Counted from the stretch's first letter, positions 16,937-27,646 are shown. The stretch is DNA of 62,560 nucleotides from Dyella flava (GCF_016904955.1 NZ_JADIKE010000016.1:1-62560), one strand, 5' to 3'. The notes: a model not told the origin generated them from the letters alone. Made by a program: numbers and translations.

Positions 16937-18277
16937 TTACTGCAGCAGCGAGTTCACGTATTCCATATCCTTGTAATCGATCGTGCCCGCCGATTGGCGC
17001 AGCAACAGGCGATTCAGCACCAGCTGATGGCGTGCTGCCGAGTAGGTGCTCTGGTTCTGCGTCAGGTTTTGAATCGCCGTCAGCACGTCCAGCATGATCT
17101 GCGTACCCACCTGGAAGCCGGCCTTGGTGGCATCGAGCGCTTCCTGCGCGGATTCGACCGCGGCCTTGCCCGACTTCACTTCGCTGATGCCGGCGATCAC
17201 CGTGTTGTAGTAGTTGATCGTGTTCTGCACGGTCAGGCGACGCGTGGATTCCAGCGAATCCTGCGCCTCGTCACGCTCGTCGATCGATTGGCGCACCTTT
17301 GACTGCGTCGCGCCGCCCGTGAAGATCGGCACCGACAGGGTCACGCCGATGGTGTTGCCGTAACGGCCGTTGCCGATAACGTTGTAACTGCCGTTCTCCA
17401 GCCAGGACGTGCTTTTGTTGCGGCTCAGGCTGGCGGTGATGGTCGGCAGATGGCCAGCGCGCGCAACGTTGACATTGTGCTCGGCCGCGTCGACCGAATC
17501 CTGCGCCGACAGCAGGGTGGGATTGTTCTTCAGTGCGCTGCTCACCCACGCCTGTGGATCAGCCGGCACCGGCGCATCCATCGGTAGCTCGGGGCGCAGC
17601 ACCTTGAGTTCACCCACCGGCTCGCCGGTGATCACGGTCAGCGCCTGACGATCGTTTTCCAGCGTGTTCTCGGCGCTGATGGTCGTTGCCTTGGCCGCCT
17701 CGTAGTACGACTTGGCCTGATACACGTTGGTGATCGCGGCAATACCGACCTTGTACTGCTGTTCGGCCTGATCGTAGGTGACCCGATAAGCCTCTTCGTT
17801 CGCCTTGGCGTACTTGAGCTGTTCCTGGTCGTTGAGGATGGTGAAGTACGCCGTGGCCACGCGGACGAACAGATCCTGTGCGGCTGCTTCGTAGGTCTGT
17901 TGCTGCGCATCGGCAGTCGAATGCGCGGCTTGCAGGTTTGCAATGTCCGCCAGGTTGAGGATCGTCTGATCCAGTTCGACACCTACCGAACGCGTACGCA
18001 GGTGCCCCGGGTTCTGGTTCTGAGACGTCTCGAACTCGTTTTCCGCGCCCGAAATAACGCTTTGCTGCTGCAGTCCGTACGTGCCATTGATCTGCGGCAA
18101 CAGCAGCGCGCGCGCCTGCGGAATGCCTTCGTGCACGGCACGTTGCGTTGCATCGGCCTGGGCCAGTACAGGGTCGTTCGCACGCGCCTGACGGTATGCA
18201 TCCAGCAAATCCTCGCCATGGCTCGGCAGGGATACTGCGGCCAGAGTCAGGGCAAGGGTCAGAAGCTTCAAGCGCAT
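16937..18277 (-). CDS. tolC: TolC-family outer membrane efflux channel
   Basis: 446 residues from ATG 18277 (GAGGCGA upstream). A signal peptide ends near LPSHG|ED. DLLDAYRQARANDPVLAQAD opens the first OEP repeat; GVELDQTILNLADIANLQAA and GVTLSVPIFTGGATQSKVRQ are the two structurally repeated strands, and the periplasmic helices are Ala/Gln-rich. It forms the trimeric outer membrane duct for type I secretion and RND/MFS drug efflux. No pump gene is adjacent, as usual for housekeeping TolC. It follows pcm by 37 nt, so the two are probably co-transcribed, and a TetR regulator lies upstream. Confidence 0.93.
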   Translation of the reverse strand: MRLKLLTLALTLAAVSLPSHGEDLLDAYRQARANDPVLAQADATQRAVHEGIPQARALLLPQINGTYGLQQQSVISGAENEFETSQNQNPGHLRTRSVGVELDQTILNLADIANLQAAHSTADAQQQTYEAAAQDLFVRVATAYFTILNDQEQLKYAKANEEAYRVTYDQAEQQYKVGIAAITNVYQAKSYYEAAKATTISAENTLENDRQALTVITGEPVGELKVLRPELPMDAPVPADPQAWVSSALKNNPTLLSAQDSVDAAEHNVNVARAGHLPTITASLSRNKSTSWLENGSYNVIGNGRYGNTIGVTLSVPIFTGGATQSKVRQSIDERDEAQDSLESTRRLTVQNTINYYNTVIAGISEVKSGKAAVESAQEALDATKAGFQVGTQIMLDVLTAIQNLTQNQSTYSAARHQLVLNRLLLRQSAGTIDYKDMEYVNSLLQ

Positions 18278-18314
18278 GAGTTCGCCTCGTGGGTTCGGGG
18301 TGTGTAGCGGGGAA

Positions 18315-18974
18315 TCAGAAAACGAATCGGCGGGGAGGCTCGGCGTTAGCGAGGTACGGCAGATCCGTCTCAAGCACGCTTTCCTCGCGATAACGGTTAT
18401 TGCCTTCGCTGGTGATCAGCATGACTTGCTGCACCGGCGACTCGCCGCGGATGGCAAGTAGACGGCCGCCGGGCTTGAGCCAGCTCAGGAAACGATCGGG
18501 GATACGGTAAACGGCGCCCGTGACAACCACTGCATCGAACGTACCCTGCGGCTGCCAGGCGTTGATGGCTTCGCCGGTGGCCAACTGCACGTTGGTAATG
18601 CCGGCGGCCTGCAAGCGCTGACCGGCGGTAGCGGCGAAATCGGCATGGATATCAACGCTGGTAACACGCGCGGCGAGGTTCGCCAGGCACGCGGTGAAAA
18701 AGCCCGAACCGGTGCCGATTTCCAGCACATGATCTTCCGGCTTCAGCGCCAGTGCTTGCAGCACGCGGCCTTCCATCACCGGCTTCATCATCACTTCGCC
18801 GTGGCCGATCGGCAGGCACAGATCAGCGAAAGCGAGCTGACGATGCTCGGGCGCAACGAAGTCCTCGCGGCGTACGCGGCCCAGTACTTCGAGCACGCGA
18901 CCATCCAGCACCTCCCAGGGGCGCACCTGGTTCTCAACCATGTTTTGACGCGCCTGATCGAAGTTCATCGCCAT
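18315..18974 (-). CDS. pcm: Protein-L-isoaspartate O-methyltransferase family protein
   Basis: 219 residues. NMVENQVRPWEV and VLEVLGRVRREDFVAPEHR are the family opening; HVLEIGTGSGFFTACLA is SAM motif I and VTSVDIHADFA is motif II. The canonical substrate-site motif GxGQTIS is replaced by GHGEVMMKPVMEG, so activity on isoaspartyl residues is uncertain; such divergent versions next to tolC are common in Xanthomonadales as far as I know. It is the first gene of a likely pcm-tolC operon with a recognisable -35/-10 upstream. Confidence 0.8.
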   Translation of the reverse strand: MAMNFDQARQNMVENQVRPWEVLDGRVLEVLGRVRREDFVAPEHRQLAFADLCLPIGHGEVMMKPVMEGRVLQALALKPEDHVLEIGTGSGFFTACLANLAARVTSVDIHADFAATAGQRLQAAGITNVQLATGEAINAWQPQGTFDAVVVTGAVYRIPDRFLSWLKPGGRLLAIRGESPVQQVMLITSEGNNRYREESVLETDLPYLANAEPPRRFVF

Positions 18975-19012
18975 GGAAAACTAGCCTATGTGGATCGAAA
19001 AAAGGTCAAAAA

Positions 19013-19041
19013 GGATAAGCGTTTAGACCCTGTTTCGACAA
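19013..19041 (-). promoter_or_regulatory. Candidate sigma-70 promoter of pcm-tolC
   Basis: On the minus strand TTGTCG (19041-19036), a 17-nt spacer and TTATCC (19018-19013) lie ~40-65 nt before the pcm start. Match and spacing are reasonable, but the -10 is imperfect. Confidence 0.4.
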
Positions 19042-19084
19042 TGGTTAGGGTGCGGGCGGAGGCTTGTTGCACGAAGTGCCGGAA

Positions 19085-19136
19085 GTCATCGCGATGACCT
19101 GACGTAAGTCATGCAAGAGCTTGTGTCCGCGGACAC
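19085..19136. promoter_or_regulatory. Two perfect 14-bp palindromes upstream of pcm-tolC
   Basis: GTCATCGCGATGAC (19085-19098) and GTGTCCGCGGACAC (19123-19136) are exact palindromes 24 nt apart, 45-95 nt upstream of the candidate pcm promoter. Their size suits a homodimeric repressor, and the nearby TetR protein is the obvious candidate; this is inference. The second also abuts the end of the small gene on the minus strand and could act as a 3' hairpin. Confidence 0.4.
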
Positions 19137-19487
19137 TTACGCAGTTTTTCGATGGTTGCGCAGCGTCTCCCCAACGATGTCGGCAGGCAGGCGCGCAAGC
19201 GCGCCTTCGGTACTTGCACCCAGGACGGCATCCAGTCGCTGGATGCGGCTCAGGATTGACTCCCCACGGCTCATCGCCGCCACGCACAGCCACGCCAGCC
19301 AGCGTGACAAGCTATGCCGGTCGCGCGCATCGAGCGCGGCGACGGCGGTACGCACGGCAAAAACCTGTTTGTGGATGGTCCGGTCGCGCTCCAGCCACGC
19401 GGTCAGCAACCGCTGAGCCTTGCGATAGGGGGCGCTGAGCGCCATTTCTGGGATAGTCGCGCACATCGGACAAATATTCGGTATCAT
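19137..19487 (-). CDS. Hypothetical protein
   Basis: Up to 116 residues from ATG 19487; ATG 19445 (MALSAPYRKAQ...) is an alternative, and neither has a clear ribosome site. The protein is mostly alpha-helical, Arg/Ala/Leu-rich, with one moderately hydrophobic stretch (LSRWLAWLCVAAMS). No domain was recognised. It sits between the TetR gene and pcm, divergent from tetR. Coding status rests on frame length and position only. Confidence 0.45.
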   Translation of the reverse strand: MIPNICPMCATIPEMALSAPYRKAQRLLTAWLERDRTIHKQVFAVRTAVAALDARDRHSLSRWLAWLCVAAMSRGESILSRIQRLDAVLGASTEGALARLPADIVGETLRNHRKTA

Positions 19488-19550
19488 TCAGGAAATAATT
19501 AAACCGCCCCGTATAATAAATTGGGTTTTTTGATTTGTGAAGGTGCCTCC

Positions 19551-20201
19551 ATGAACTCGATCCCGCTGACCAAGCCACACGGGCCAGGCCGCCCGAAGGA
19601 CATGGAAAAGCGTGCGGCCATCCTTGACGCCGCCAAGGCTCTGTTCATACGCAACGCCTTCGCCGGCACCAGCATGGATGCAATCGCCGCCGAAGCGGGC
19701 GTGTCCAAGCTGACCGTCTATAGTCATTTCGGTGATAAGGACAACCTGTTCCGCGAGGTCATTCGTGCACGGGTCCAGGACCTGCTCCCTGAAGAGACCT
19801 ACAGCTTTGACCCACAGGCCGACATCGGCGATACCCTCCATCGCATCGCCCAGGCGCATGCCAACCTCGATTGCGACCCGGAAACCGTGGGCACTTTCCG
19901 CGCCATTCTCAGCGACTGCCGCCAGGGCAATCCCCGCTACGGCAAGTTGATGTGGGAAGAAGGGCCGATGCGCAGCCGTGCCCTGTTGGAACGCCTTATG
20001 CAGCAGGCCGTTGACGCCGGCAAGCTGGATATCGATGACGTGCCGCGCGCCGCCATCCAGTTCACCTCGCTGATCAAGGGCGAAATGGTGATGCGCCGCA
20101 TGTTCGGCTGCGTCGAATGTGTGCAGACCTATGCCCGTGAAATCGAGGAAAACGCCCGGGCCGGCGTGGTCATGTTCCTGCGCGCTTACGTGCCGCGTTA
20201 A
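19551..20201 (+). CDS. TetR/AcrR-family transcriptional regulator, AefR-like
   Basis: 216 residues from ATG 19551. The N-terminal domain (GRPKDMEKRAAILDAAKALF, then TSMDAIAAEAGVSKLTVYSHFGDKDNLF with the HTH) is a textbook TetR DNA-binding domain. The C-terminal ligand domain contains YAREIEENARAGVVMFL, as in AefR-type members that control efflux and quorum-related genes in Pseudomonas. A TATAAT at 19512-19517 may be its -10. Because pcm-tolC lies just upstream in the opposite orientation, control of tolC-dependent efflux is a reasonable inference; the effector is unknown. Confidence 0.85.
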   Translation: MNSIPLTKPHGPGRPKDMEKRAAILDAAKALFIRNAFAGTSMDAIAAEAGVSKLTVYSHFGDKDNLFREVIRARVQDLLPEETYSFDPQADIGDTLHRIAQAHANLDCDPETVGTFRAILSDCRQGNPRYGKLMWEEGPMRSRALLERLMQQAVDAGKLDIDDVPRAAIQFTSLIKGEMVMRRMFGCVECVQTYAREIEENARAGVVMFLRAYVPR

Positions 20202-20257
20202 GACCTTTCGCAAGGTTTCACTCGTTTCTGCCCCCGCTTCGTGGTCAAATAGCCGCT

Positions 20258-22317
<2,060 letters not shown>

Positions 22318-22327
22318 TGGACTCTTC

Positions 22328-22357
22328 GTTCCCTCTCCACTGCGCTGGAGAGGGAAC
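22328..22357. repeat. 12-bp inverted repeat after thiC
   Basis: GTTCCCTCTCCA / TGGAGAGGGAAC with a 6-nt loop begins 11 nt after the thiC stop. It lies between convergent genes, has no U-tract, and belongs to the CCCTCTCC palindrome family seen at 8729. Likely a 3'-end stabiliser or weak terminator. Confidence 0.75.
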
Positions 22358-22375
22358 TGTCGGACGTACGCGGGC

Positions 22376-22600
22376 TCAGGGGCCTGAGCGCGGGCGTCCT
22401 GAGCCTGACAGAGAGAACAGCAAGAACAACGTTCCCACTAACAGCGCTCGCCACTCGTCGATGGCAGTGTGGTTCGCGGTCACGGCTGACAGATGCGATA
22501 GCTGAAAGATCGACAGTAGAAAAAGCAAGGCCAGAATGATCTGGCCAAAGCCCCGTTTGGTACGAGTCAAGCTTATCGTGAGTGCAGTTGGAATCTTCAT
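22376..22600 (-). CDS. Small hypothetical membrane protein
   Basis: 74 residues from ATG 22600. Two hydrophobic segments (IILALLFLLSIFQLSHL and LLVGTLFLLFSLS) are separated by a short polar loop, with Lys/Arg-rich ends on the N-terminal side, so a two-helix inner membrane hairpin is likely. No family was recognised and no strong ribosome site is visible. Upstream lies the SRPBCC gene on the same strand (gap ~96 nt). Confidence 0.45.
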   Translation of the reverse strand: MKIPTALTISLTRTKRGFGQIILALLFLLSIFQLSHLSAVTANHTAIDEWRALLVGTLFLLFSLSGSGRPRSGP

Positions 22601-22696
22601 GCAGCGCATTCTTCGCTCAGCGGCATAAATTTGCGATAACCCGTCAGGGCGTCACCGTATAAATCCCATAAAAAATCCTTTCCCGGGGCCTCGTTA

Positions 22697-23245
22697 TCAA
22701 CCTGGACGGGGGAGACGTGCCTCGTACTCCGCCTCCATCCGGGAATGCGTTTTCCAAAAAGCCGGCGGTTCACGTCCGTTGAGACGATCGGCCAGGATGC
22801 CCAAATGGGTATGCCAGCCACCGGCGACGCTGATCAGGGCGTCGTAGGAGGCAAGCCGTGTATGGGTGAGTACCAATAGCACCTGGTCTCCATGCGGAGT
22901 GAGTTCGAAACGTACTTCCGATTCCGCATCGCCACCCTCCACGCTGCCGAACGTGTAAGCCAGCACATGCGGTGGTTCGTAAGCCAATACGCGCCCACTC
23001 ATGCGCACTTCGCCGCTGTGTCTGGCGTATTTTTCGGGCGGCGGATCGTCGTGTTTCGATAACTTGCCGTTGTTGAATATGTGTTCGATTTTTCCACCGA
23101 CCCAGGGTTCGATCGGTCCGGACGAGAACCACTGTCCACGCTTTGTCGAATCGGTGAGATAGTCCCACACGCGCTCGATGGGGCCAGGGAGCAAGCGTTC
23201 GAAGCGTATCGAAGTGGGTTCGGTGACAGTGCCGTAGTCGTTCAT
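22697..23245 (-). CDS. SRPBCC (AHSA1/START-like) domain protein
   Basis: 182 residues from ATG 23245. IRFERLLPGPIERVWDYLTDSTKRGQWF is the opening strand-helix of the activator-of-Hsp90-like START fold; GEVRMSGRVLAYEPPHVLAYTF and GGWHTHLGILADRLNG are typical of the subgroup encoded beside ArsR-type regulators. These proteins have a hydrophobic cavity for small ligands; the ligand is unknown. It lies 38 nt after the ArsR gene in the same orientation and was almost certainly inherited as a pair with it. Confidence 0.88.
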   Translation of the reverse strand: MNDYGTVTEPTSIRFERLLPGPIERVWDYLTDSTKRGQWFSSGPIEPWVGGKIEHIFNNGKLSKHDDPPPEKYARHSGEVRMSGRVLAYEPPHVLAYTFGSVEGGDAESEVRFELTPHGDQVLLVLTHTRLASYDALISVAGGWHTHLGILADRLNGREPPAFWKTHSRMEAEYEARLPRPG

Positions 23246-23283
23246 GGAATTCACCTGCCTGGTCGATGGGGAAACTTGGCGCA

Positions 23284-23652
23284 CTAACGTTTTCGGCGTG
23301 CTTTTTGGGGAGTGGATGCGGTTTTTTCTTCGGTGCGAAGCAGTGCCTCAAGTACATCCAGCTTCGGAGTCCAGAACTGTTCGTAGTGACGCATCCATTC
23401 CATGCCGGCGTGCATGGGTGCGGCATTCAATTGGCAAACGTGCGTGCGGCCCTGCACGTGGCGGTCGATCAATCCAGCCCGCTCCATCAGCTTGATGTGC
23501 TTGGAGGCGGCGGCCAGTGACATCGCGAATGGTTGGGCCAGTTCGCCTACGCTAAGTGATTGCTTGGCTAGGCGCTTGAGCATGGCGCGGCGGGTCGGGT
23601 CGGCCAGTGCCTGAAATACATCATCGAGTTGCGCGGAAGTATATTTAACCAT
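23284..23652 (-). CDS. ArsR-family winged-helix repressor
   Basis: 122 residues from ATG 23652 (upstream in-frame codons to 23760 show no similarity). DDVFQALADPTRRAMLKRLA, then LSVGELAQPFAMSLAAASKHIKLMERAGLI, is the ArsR winged-helix HTH. The C-terminus (YEQFWTPKLDVLEALLRTEE) is the form found in the metal-independent branch paired with SRPBCC proteins. The metal-binding ELCVC motif is absent, so it is not a metal sensor. Probably autoregulates the two-gene operon through the inverted repeat at 23655-23690. Confidence 0.9.
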   Translation of the reverse strand: MVKYTSAQLDDVFQALADPTRRAMLKRLAKQSLSVGELAQPFAMSLAAASKHIKLMERAGLIDRHVQGRTHVCQLNAAPMHAGMEWMRHYEQFWTPKLDVLEALLRTEEKTASTPQKARRKR

Positions 23653-23654
23653 GT

Positions 23655-23690
23655 GGTTGAATGTACGCCGGAGCAAAACATAATTCAACC
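23655..23690. promoter_or_regulatory. Candidate ArsR operator
   Basis: GGTTGAAT (23655-23662) and ATTCAACC (23683-23690) form a perfect 8-bp inverted repeat spaced by 20 nt, directly before the ArsR start codon. Position and symmetry suit autorepression by the ArsR dimer. Confidence 0.5.
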
Positions 23691-23786
23691 TTTCCGTTAA
23701 ATATGCCGGCGGCTTCCTGACTGGCTGCAGGAATGAGGCGCACTTTATCCTCACTTCCAATCCTTGCCCTCAAACGGAGAGTGACC

Positions 23787-24176
23787 ATGCACGCAAGTGG
23801 AACCTTTGACGTAAAGCTCACGCCCCAATCCGCGGCGTCGGGCATCGAGGCGGCCAGGCTTGGCAGGCAGACCATCGACAAGCGTTTCAGTGGGGAGCTG
23901 GAGGCAACCAGCCTCGGCGAGATGCTGTCGGCCGGCGGCAACGTGCAAGGTTCGGCCGGCTATGTGGCGATCGAACGCGTTACCGGTGTGCTGCAAGGCA
24001 AGCGTGGAAGTTTTGTGTTGCAGCACGCGGGCACGATGGATCGCGGTGTGCCTGCCCTGTCAATCAGCGTGGTGCCGGACTCAGGGACGGACGAGCTGAC
24101 GGGCCTGAGTGGCTCCATGCAAATCCAGATCGAACAAGGCAGGCATGTCTATCACTTCGATTACCGTTTGCCCTGA
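23787..24176 (+). CDS. DUF3224 domain protein
   Basis: 129 residues from ATG 23787 (upstream in-frame codons lie in the divergent promoter region). HASGTFDVKLTPQ opens the family; KRFSGELEATSLGEML, GSAGYVAIERVTGVLQGKRGSFVLQHAGTMDRG (spaced) and VVPDSGTDELTGLSG are its conserved blocks, predicted to form a small allene-oxide-cyclase-like beta-barrel. No enzymatic role is established. Divergent from the ArsR operon and separated from it by ~130 nt. Confidence 0.88.
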   Translation: MHASGTFDVKLTPQSAASGIEAARLGRQTIDKRFSGELEATSLGEMLSAGGNVQGSAGYVAIERVTGVLQGKRGSFVLQHAGTMDRGVPALSISVVPDSGTDELTGLSGSMQIQIEQGRHVYHFDYRLP

Positions 24177-24284
24177 TCGTCGGCCGGAAAAGCCTGAAAG
24201 GGAAGCGCGGCGAATACTCCAGTTTCACGCTTTGAATTCCGCCTTCATGATGTCTGCAGGAAGGCGGAATTCGCGGCGACACCA

Positions 24285-25301
24285 TTACCAGCCCGAAACC
24301 ACCAGCTTGCCGATCGTCTTGCCGGACTCCAGTCGACGGTGCGCTTCGCGTAGGTTTTCAGCGTTGATCGGGCTGAGTGCTTCGCGTTGGATACCGCGCA
24401 GTTCGCCCTCGTCGATCAGTGCGGCGACGCGCGCCAGAATGCGTCCCTGTTCGGCCATGTCGGCGGTTTTGAAGCGCGGCCGCGCGAACATCATTTCCCA
24501 ATGGATACCAATGCACTTGGCTTTGTAGGGATCGCCGATGTTGAGCGGTGCGCTCGGCTCGACGATCAGGCCAACGTGACCTTGCGGCGCGAGCAGCTCA
24601 CCCAGTTCTTCCCAGTAGCGCGAGGTATCGGCCAGATTGACCACCGCGTCGATCTGCGCAAAGCCCAGCGCCTGCAGCTGCGAGGTCAGCGACTGGTGAT
24701 GATCGATGACATGCTGCGCGCCCATGGCGCGGCACCACGCCATCGTTTCCGGCCGCGACGCCGTGGCGATTACGGTAAAGCCGGCGCGTCGTGCCAATTG
24801 GATGGCAATGGAGCCAACACCGCCCGCACCGCCAATGATCAGCATCGACTTTCCATCGCCACCTTGTTCGGGGTGGTAAGGCATGCGTTCGAACAACAAT
24901 TCCCACGCGGTAATCGCGGTGAGCGGCAGGGCTGCGGCGCCCACCGCATCGAGCCGGCGCGGGCGAAGCGCGACAAGACGCGCATCCACCGCCTGATATT
25001 GCGCGTTGCTGCCGGGGCGCATGACGTCACCGGCGTAATACACCTCATCGCCGGATTTGAAATCGGTGACGTCGGCGCCCACTGCTTCCACGACACCCGC
25101 AGCATCGAAACCGAGCACGCGCGGCTGCGTTTCCACTTGCGGCTTTGGCGCGCGCAGTTTGGTATCGACCGGATTGACCGAAATCGCTTCCACGCGCACC
25201 AGCAAATCCTGCGGGCCGATTTGCGGCTTGGGCAAGTCCACATCGATCAGCGATTGCGGATCGTCGATAGGTAGATAGCGGGTAAGGGCAACGGCTTTCA
25301 T
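24285..25301 (-). CDS. Zinc-type alcohol dehydrogenase-like (quinone oxidoreductase) family protein
   Basis: 338 residues from ATG 25301. MKAVALTRYLPIDDPQSLID opens the MDR fold; RVLGFDAAGVVEAVGADVTDF is the GroES-like domain core and MLIIGGAGGVGSIAIQLARRAGFTVIATAS (spaced) the NADP-binding Rossmann motif. Catalytic zinc ligands are absent (GFDAAG in place of GHE), so this is a zinc-free reductase of the ZADH-like subgroup, probably acting on quinones or enones with NADPH. The downstream partner on the same strand is unrelated in function. Confidence 0.87.
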   Translation of the reverse strand: MKAVALTRYLPIDDPQSLIDVDLPKPQIGPQDLLVRVEAISVNPVDTKLRAPKPQVETQPRVLGFDAAGVVEAVGADVTDFKSGDEVYYAGDVMRPGSNAQYQAVDARLVALRPRRLDAVGAAALPLTAITAWELLFERMPYHPEQGGDGKSMLIIGGAGGVGSIAIQLARRAGFTVIATASRPETMAWCRAMGAQHVIDHHQSLTSQLQALGFAQIDAVVNLADTSRYWEELGELLAPQGHVGLIVEPSAPLNIGDPYKAKCIGIHWEMMFARPRFKTADMAEQGRILARVAALIDEGELRGIQREALSPINAENLREAHRRLESGKTIGKLVVSGW

Positions 25302-25413
25302 GACGGGTTCTCCTTCATTACTGGGTAGACGATAACGCAGGAACATCACGCGGGCTTCGCTCGGCGAAAGGCTTATGCCAATGCGGGTGAGCGGTAAGAC
25401 GGGTGTGTGGCAA

Positions 25414-26625
25414 TCAGGACTCGCTGCTTGCACACAGGCTGGCGGGCAGGCGCAGCTCGCTGTTTTCGCGCTGACGTGCCCATAGCGCGACCAGCAGGCC
25501 TGCCAGGGTGATGAGTGCCGCCACCCAGGTCAGCGCGCCAAGTCCCGGGCCATGCGCGACGACAGTACCGCCCAGCCATGCACCGAGCGCATTGCCAAGA
25601 TTGAACGCACCGATATTCAGGCTGGATGCAAGGCTTTGCGCATCATTGGCCTTGTGCAGCACCCACAGTTGCAGCGGCGGCACGGTTGCGAAAGCCGCGA
25701 CGCCAAGCAGGCCGACGAACAGCACCACAAGGACTTTGCTGTGCAGCGCGAAAGTCATCACGCTCAGCACGGCAATCAGCACCACCAGGGTCGACAGCAG
25801 TGCGGGCATCAGGCGGCGATCAGCCAGCTTGCCACCGAGCAGATTGCCTGCGATCAACCCGATGCCGAAGATCAGCAAGATCGGCGACACCGCGCTTTCG
25901 GCGAAGCCGGTGACTTCCGTGAGAATCGGCTGGATATAGGTGAAGACGGTGAACACGCCGGCAAAGCCAAGCACGGTCATCAGCAAGCCAAGCAGTACGG
26001 AAGGCTGGCTGATGGCGCGTACTTCTGCGCGAACGGCAATCCGCTTGCCGGCGTCATGGCTGGCCGGAACCAGCGCGGCAATCACCACCATCGCCAGCAC
26101 GCCGATGGCGGCCACGGCCCAGAAAGTCGAACGCCACCCGAAATGTAGCCCTAGCCATGCGCCGGCCGGAACGCCGAGCAAGGTGGCAATGGTCAGGCCG
26201 GTAAACATGATCGAAATCGCCGAGGCCCGGCGGTCGGGCGCGACCAGGCTGGTCGCGACCACCGCGCCGACGCCGAAGAACGTACCGTGCGCCAGCGCGG
26301 TGATCACCCGCGCCAGGAGTAACACGGGGTAGTTCGGAGCCAGCGCGCAGAACAGATTGCCGATGGTGAAGATCGCCATCAAGGCGAGCAGTACCGTCTT
26401 GCGCGGCAGGCGGCTAGTCGCCACCGTCAGTACCGGGGCGCCGAAGAAAACCCCCAACGCATAGCCGGAAATCAACAGGCCGGCGGAGGCGATGTTGATC
26501 TTGAGGTCGGCGGCGACCTGCATCAGCAAGCCCATGATCACGAATTCGGTGGTGCCGATGCCGAACGCACCGGCCGCCAGGGCGTACAAGGCCACGGGCA
26601 TGGAACGGGAGGGGTGAGCAGCCAC
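25414..26625 (-). CDS. MFS efflux transporter, AraJ/YdhP-like (DHA1 family)
   Basis: 403 residues from GTG 26625, preferred because GGAG lies 6 nt upstream; ATG 26601 is the alternative. Twelve hydrophobic segments are visible. ALAAGAFGIGTTEFVIMGLL is the characteristic first helix of the AraJ/YdhP/Cml subgroup, and LGVFFGAPVLTVATSRLPRK holds MFS motif A. The central loop after helix 6 is Arg/Lys-rich. Likely a proton-driven exporter of sugars or small drugs in the inner membrane. A LysR gene is transcribed divergently 100 nt away and is its probable regulator. Confidence 0.88.
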   Translation of the reverse strand: MAAHPSRSMPVALYALAAGAFGIGTTEFVIMGLLMQVAADLKINIASAGLLISGYALGVFFGAPVLTVATSRLPRKTVLLALMAIFTIGNLFCALAPNYPVLLLARVITALAHGTFFGVGAVVATSLVAPDRRASAISIMFTGLTIATLLGVPAGAWLGLHFGWRSTFWAVAAIGVLAMVVIAALVPASHDAGKRIAVRAEVRAISQPSVLLGLLMTVLGFAGVFTVFTYIQPILTEVTGFAESAVSPILLIFGIGLIAGNLLGGKLADRRLMPALLSTLVVLIAVLSVMTFALHSKVLVVLFVGLLGVAAFATVPPLQLWVLHKANDAQSLASSLNIGAFNLGNALGAWLGGTVVAHGPGLGALTWVAALITLAGLLVALWARQRENSELRLPASLCASSES

Positions 26626-26725
26626 GGGAGGCTCCGTCGGAAGAGGACGGACATAGCCTAGGTGCTTGCATATTCTTCGAAAACCACCAAAATGGCTAAT
26701 TAATTTCAATGAAATATTGAAAATC

Positions 26726-27646
26726 ATGGATCGCGTCGGCGACCTCATCCTGTTCATGCGGGTACTGGACCAGGGCTCGATCAGCGCTGCCGCGCGCAGC
26801 CTGGATCTTTCCGTAGCGGTCGCCAGCCAGCGGCTGAAACGCCTGGAGCATGATCTGGGTGTGCGCTTGCTGCACCGGACCACGCGCCGCCTGCATCCCA
26901 CGACGGAAGGATTGGCCCTGGCCGAACAAGGGCGACCCCTGGTGGAAGATCTGGAAGCACTGACCTCGGGCCTGCGCCAGGGGGCAAAGGATGTGGCCGG
27001 TACGCTGCGCCTGACGGCCTCCGCATCATTTGGACGTCTATACGTGTCGCCCTTGTTGCCGGCCTTCATGGCGCGCTACCCGCGCGTGCGCCTCAGCGTG
27101 AACCTTACCGATGAACTGCAGGATCTGATCAGCGCCGGCTACGACCTGGCCATCCGCATCGGCGCGCTGCACGACTCCCGCCTGGTGGCGCGCAAGCTTG
27201 CGGCCAATCGTCGAGTGTTGTGTGCATCACCGGACTACCTGCGCCGCTACGGCATGCCACGCACACCGGAGGATCTGGCCAAGCACGAATGTCTGATGCT
27301 GATGGGCAGCGCCGGTCGCCAGGATGTTTGGCGTTTGCACGATGCGCAAGGTCATCTGCATAGCGTGCGCGTCAGCGGGCGGCTCGAGTCATCCCTGGGC
27401 GAACTGTTACGCGACGCTGCTCTGGCCGGATTGGGGATTGCCCTGCATTCCACCTGGCATGTTCACGATGATTTGCGTCGTGGCCGCCTGCAACTGGTAC
27501 TACCCGAATATTCGATCGCCGACACCGGGATTTACGCGGTCATGCCGCAGCGGCGGCTGGTACCGTTGCGAGTAAGAGCCTTTGCGGATTTCCTCGCCGA
27601 GCAGTTTGGCGATACGCCACCGTGGGAACGGGGTTTGGCGGCCTAG
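26726..27646 (+). CDS. LysR-family transcriptional regulator
   Basis: 306 residues from ATG 26726. LILFMRVLDQGSISAAARSL, then LSVAVASQRLKRLEHDLGVRLLHRTTRRL, is the winged HTH of the CrgA/DsdC-like branch. The effector domain includes DVAGTLRLTASASFGRLYVSP, GYDLAIRIGALHDSRLVARKL and a C-terminal DFLAEQF. It is divergent from the MFS transporter, the classical arrangement in which a LysR protein controls its neighbour from the shared intergenic region; no clear T-N11-A box was identified. Confidence 0.9.
   Translation: MDRVGDLILFMRVLDQGSISAAARSLDLSVAVASQRLKRLEHDLGVRLLHRTTRRLHPTTEGLALAEQGRPLVEDLEALTSGLRQGAKDVAGTLRLTASASFGRLYVSPLLPAFMARYPRVRLSVNLTDELQDLISAGYDLAIRIGALHDSRLVARKLAANRRVLCASPDYLRRYGMPRTPEDLAKHECLMLMGSAGRQDVWRLHDAQGHLHSVRVSGRLESSLGELLRDAALAGLGIALHSTWHVHDDLRRGRLQLVLPEYSIADTGIYAVMPQRRLVPLRVRAFADFLAEQFGDTPPWERGLAA

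Noticed and set aside
22346..22357. Intrinsic terminator of thiC
   Set aside because: The stem is good but has no U-tract and belongs to a repeat family, so it is listed as a repeat.
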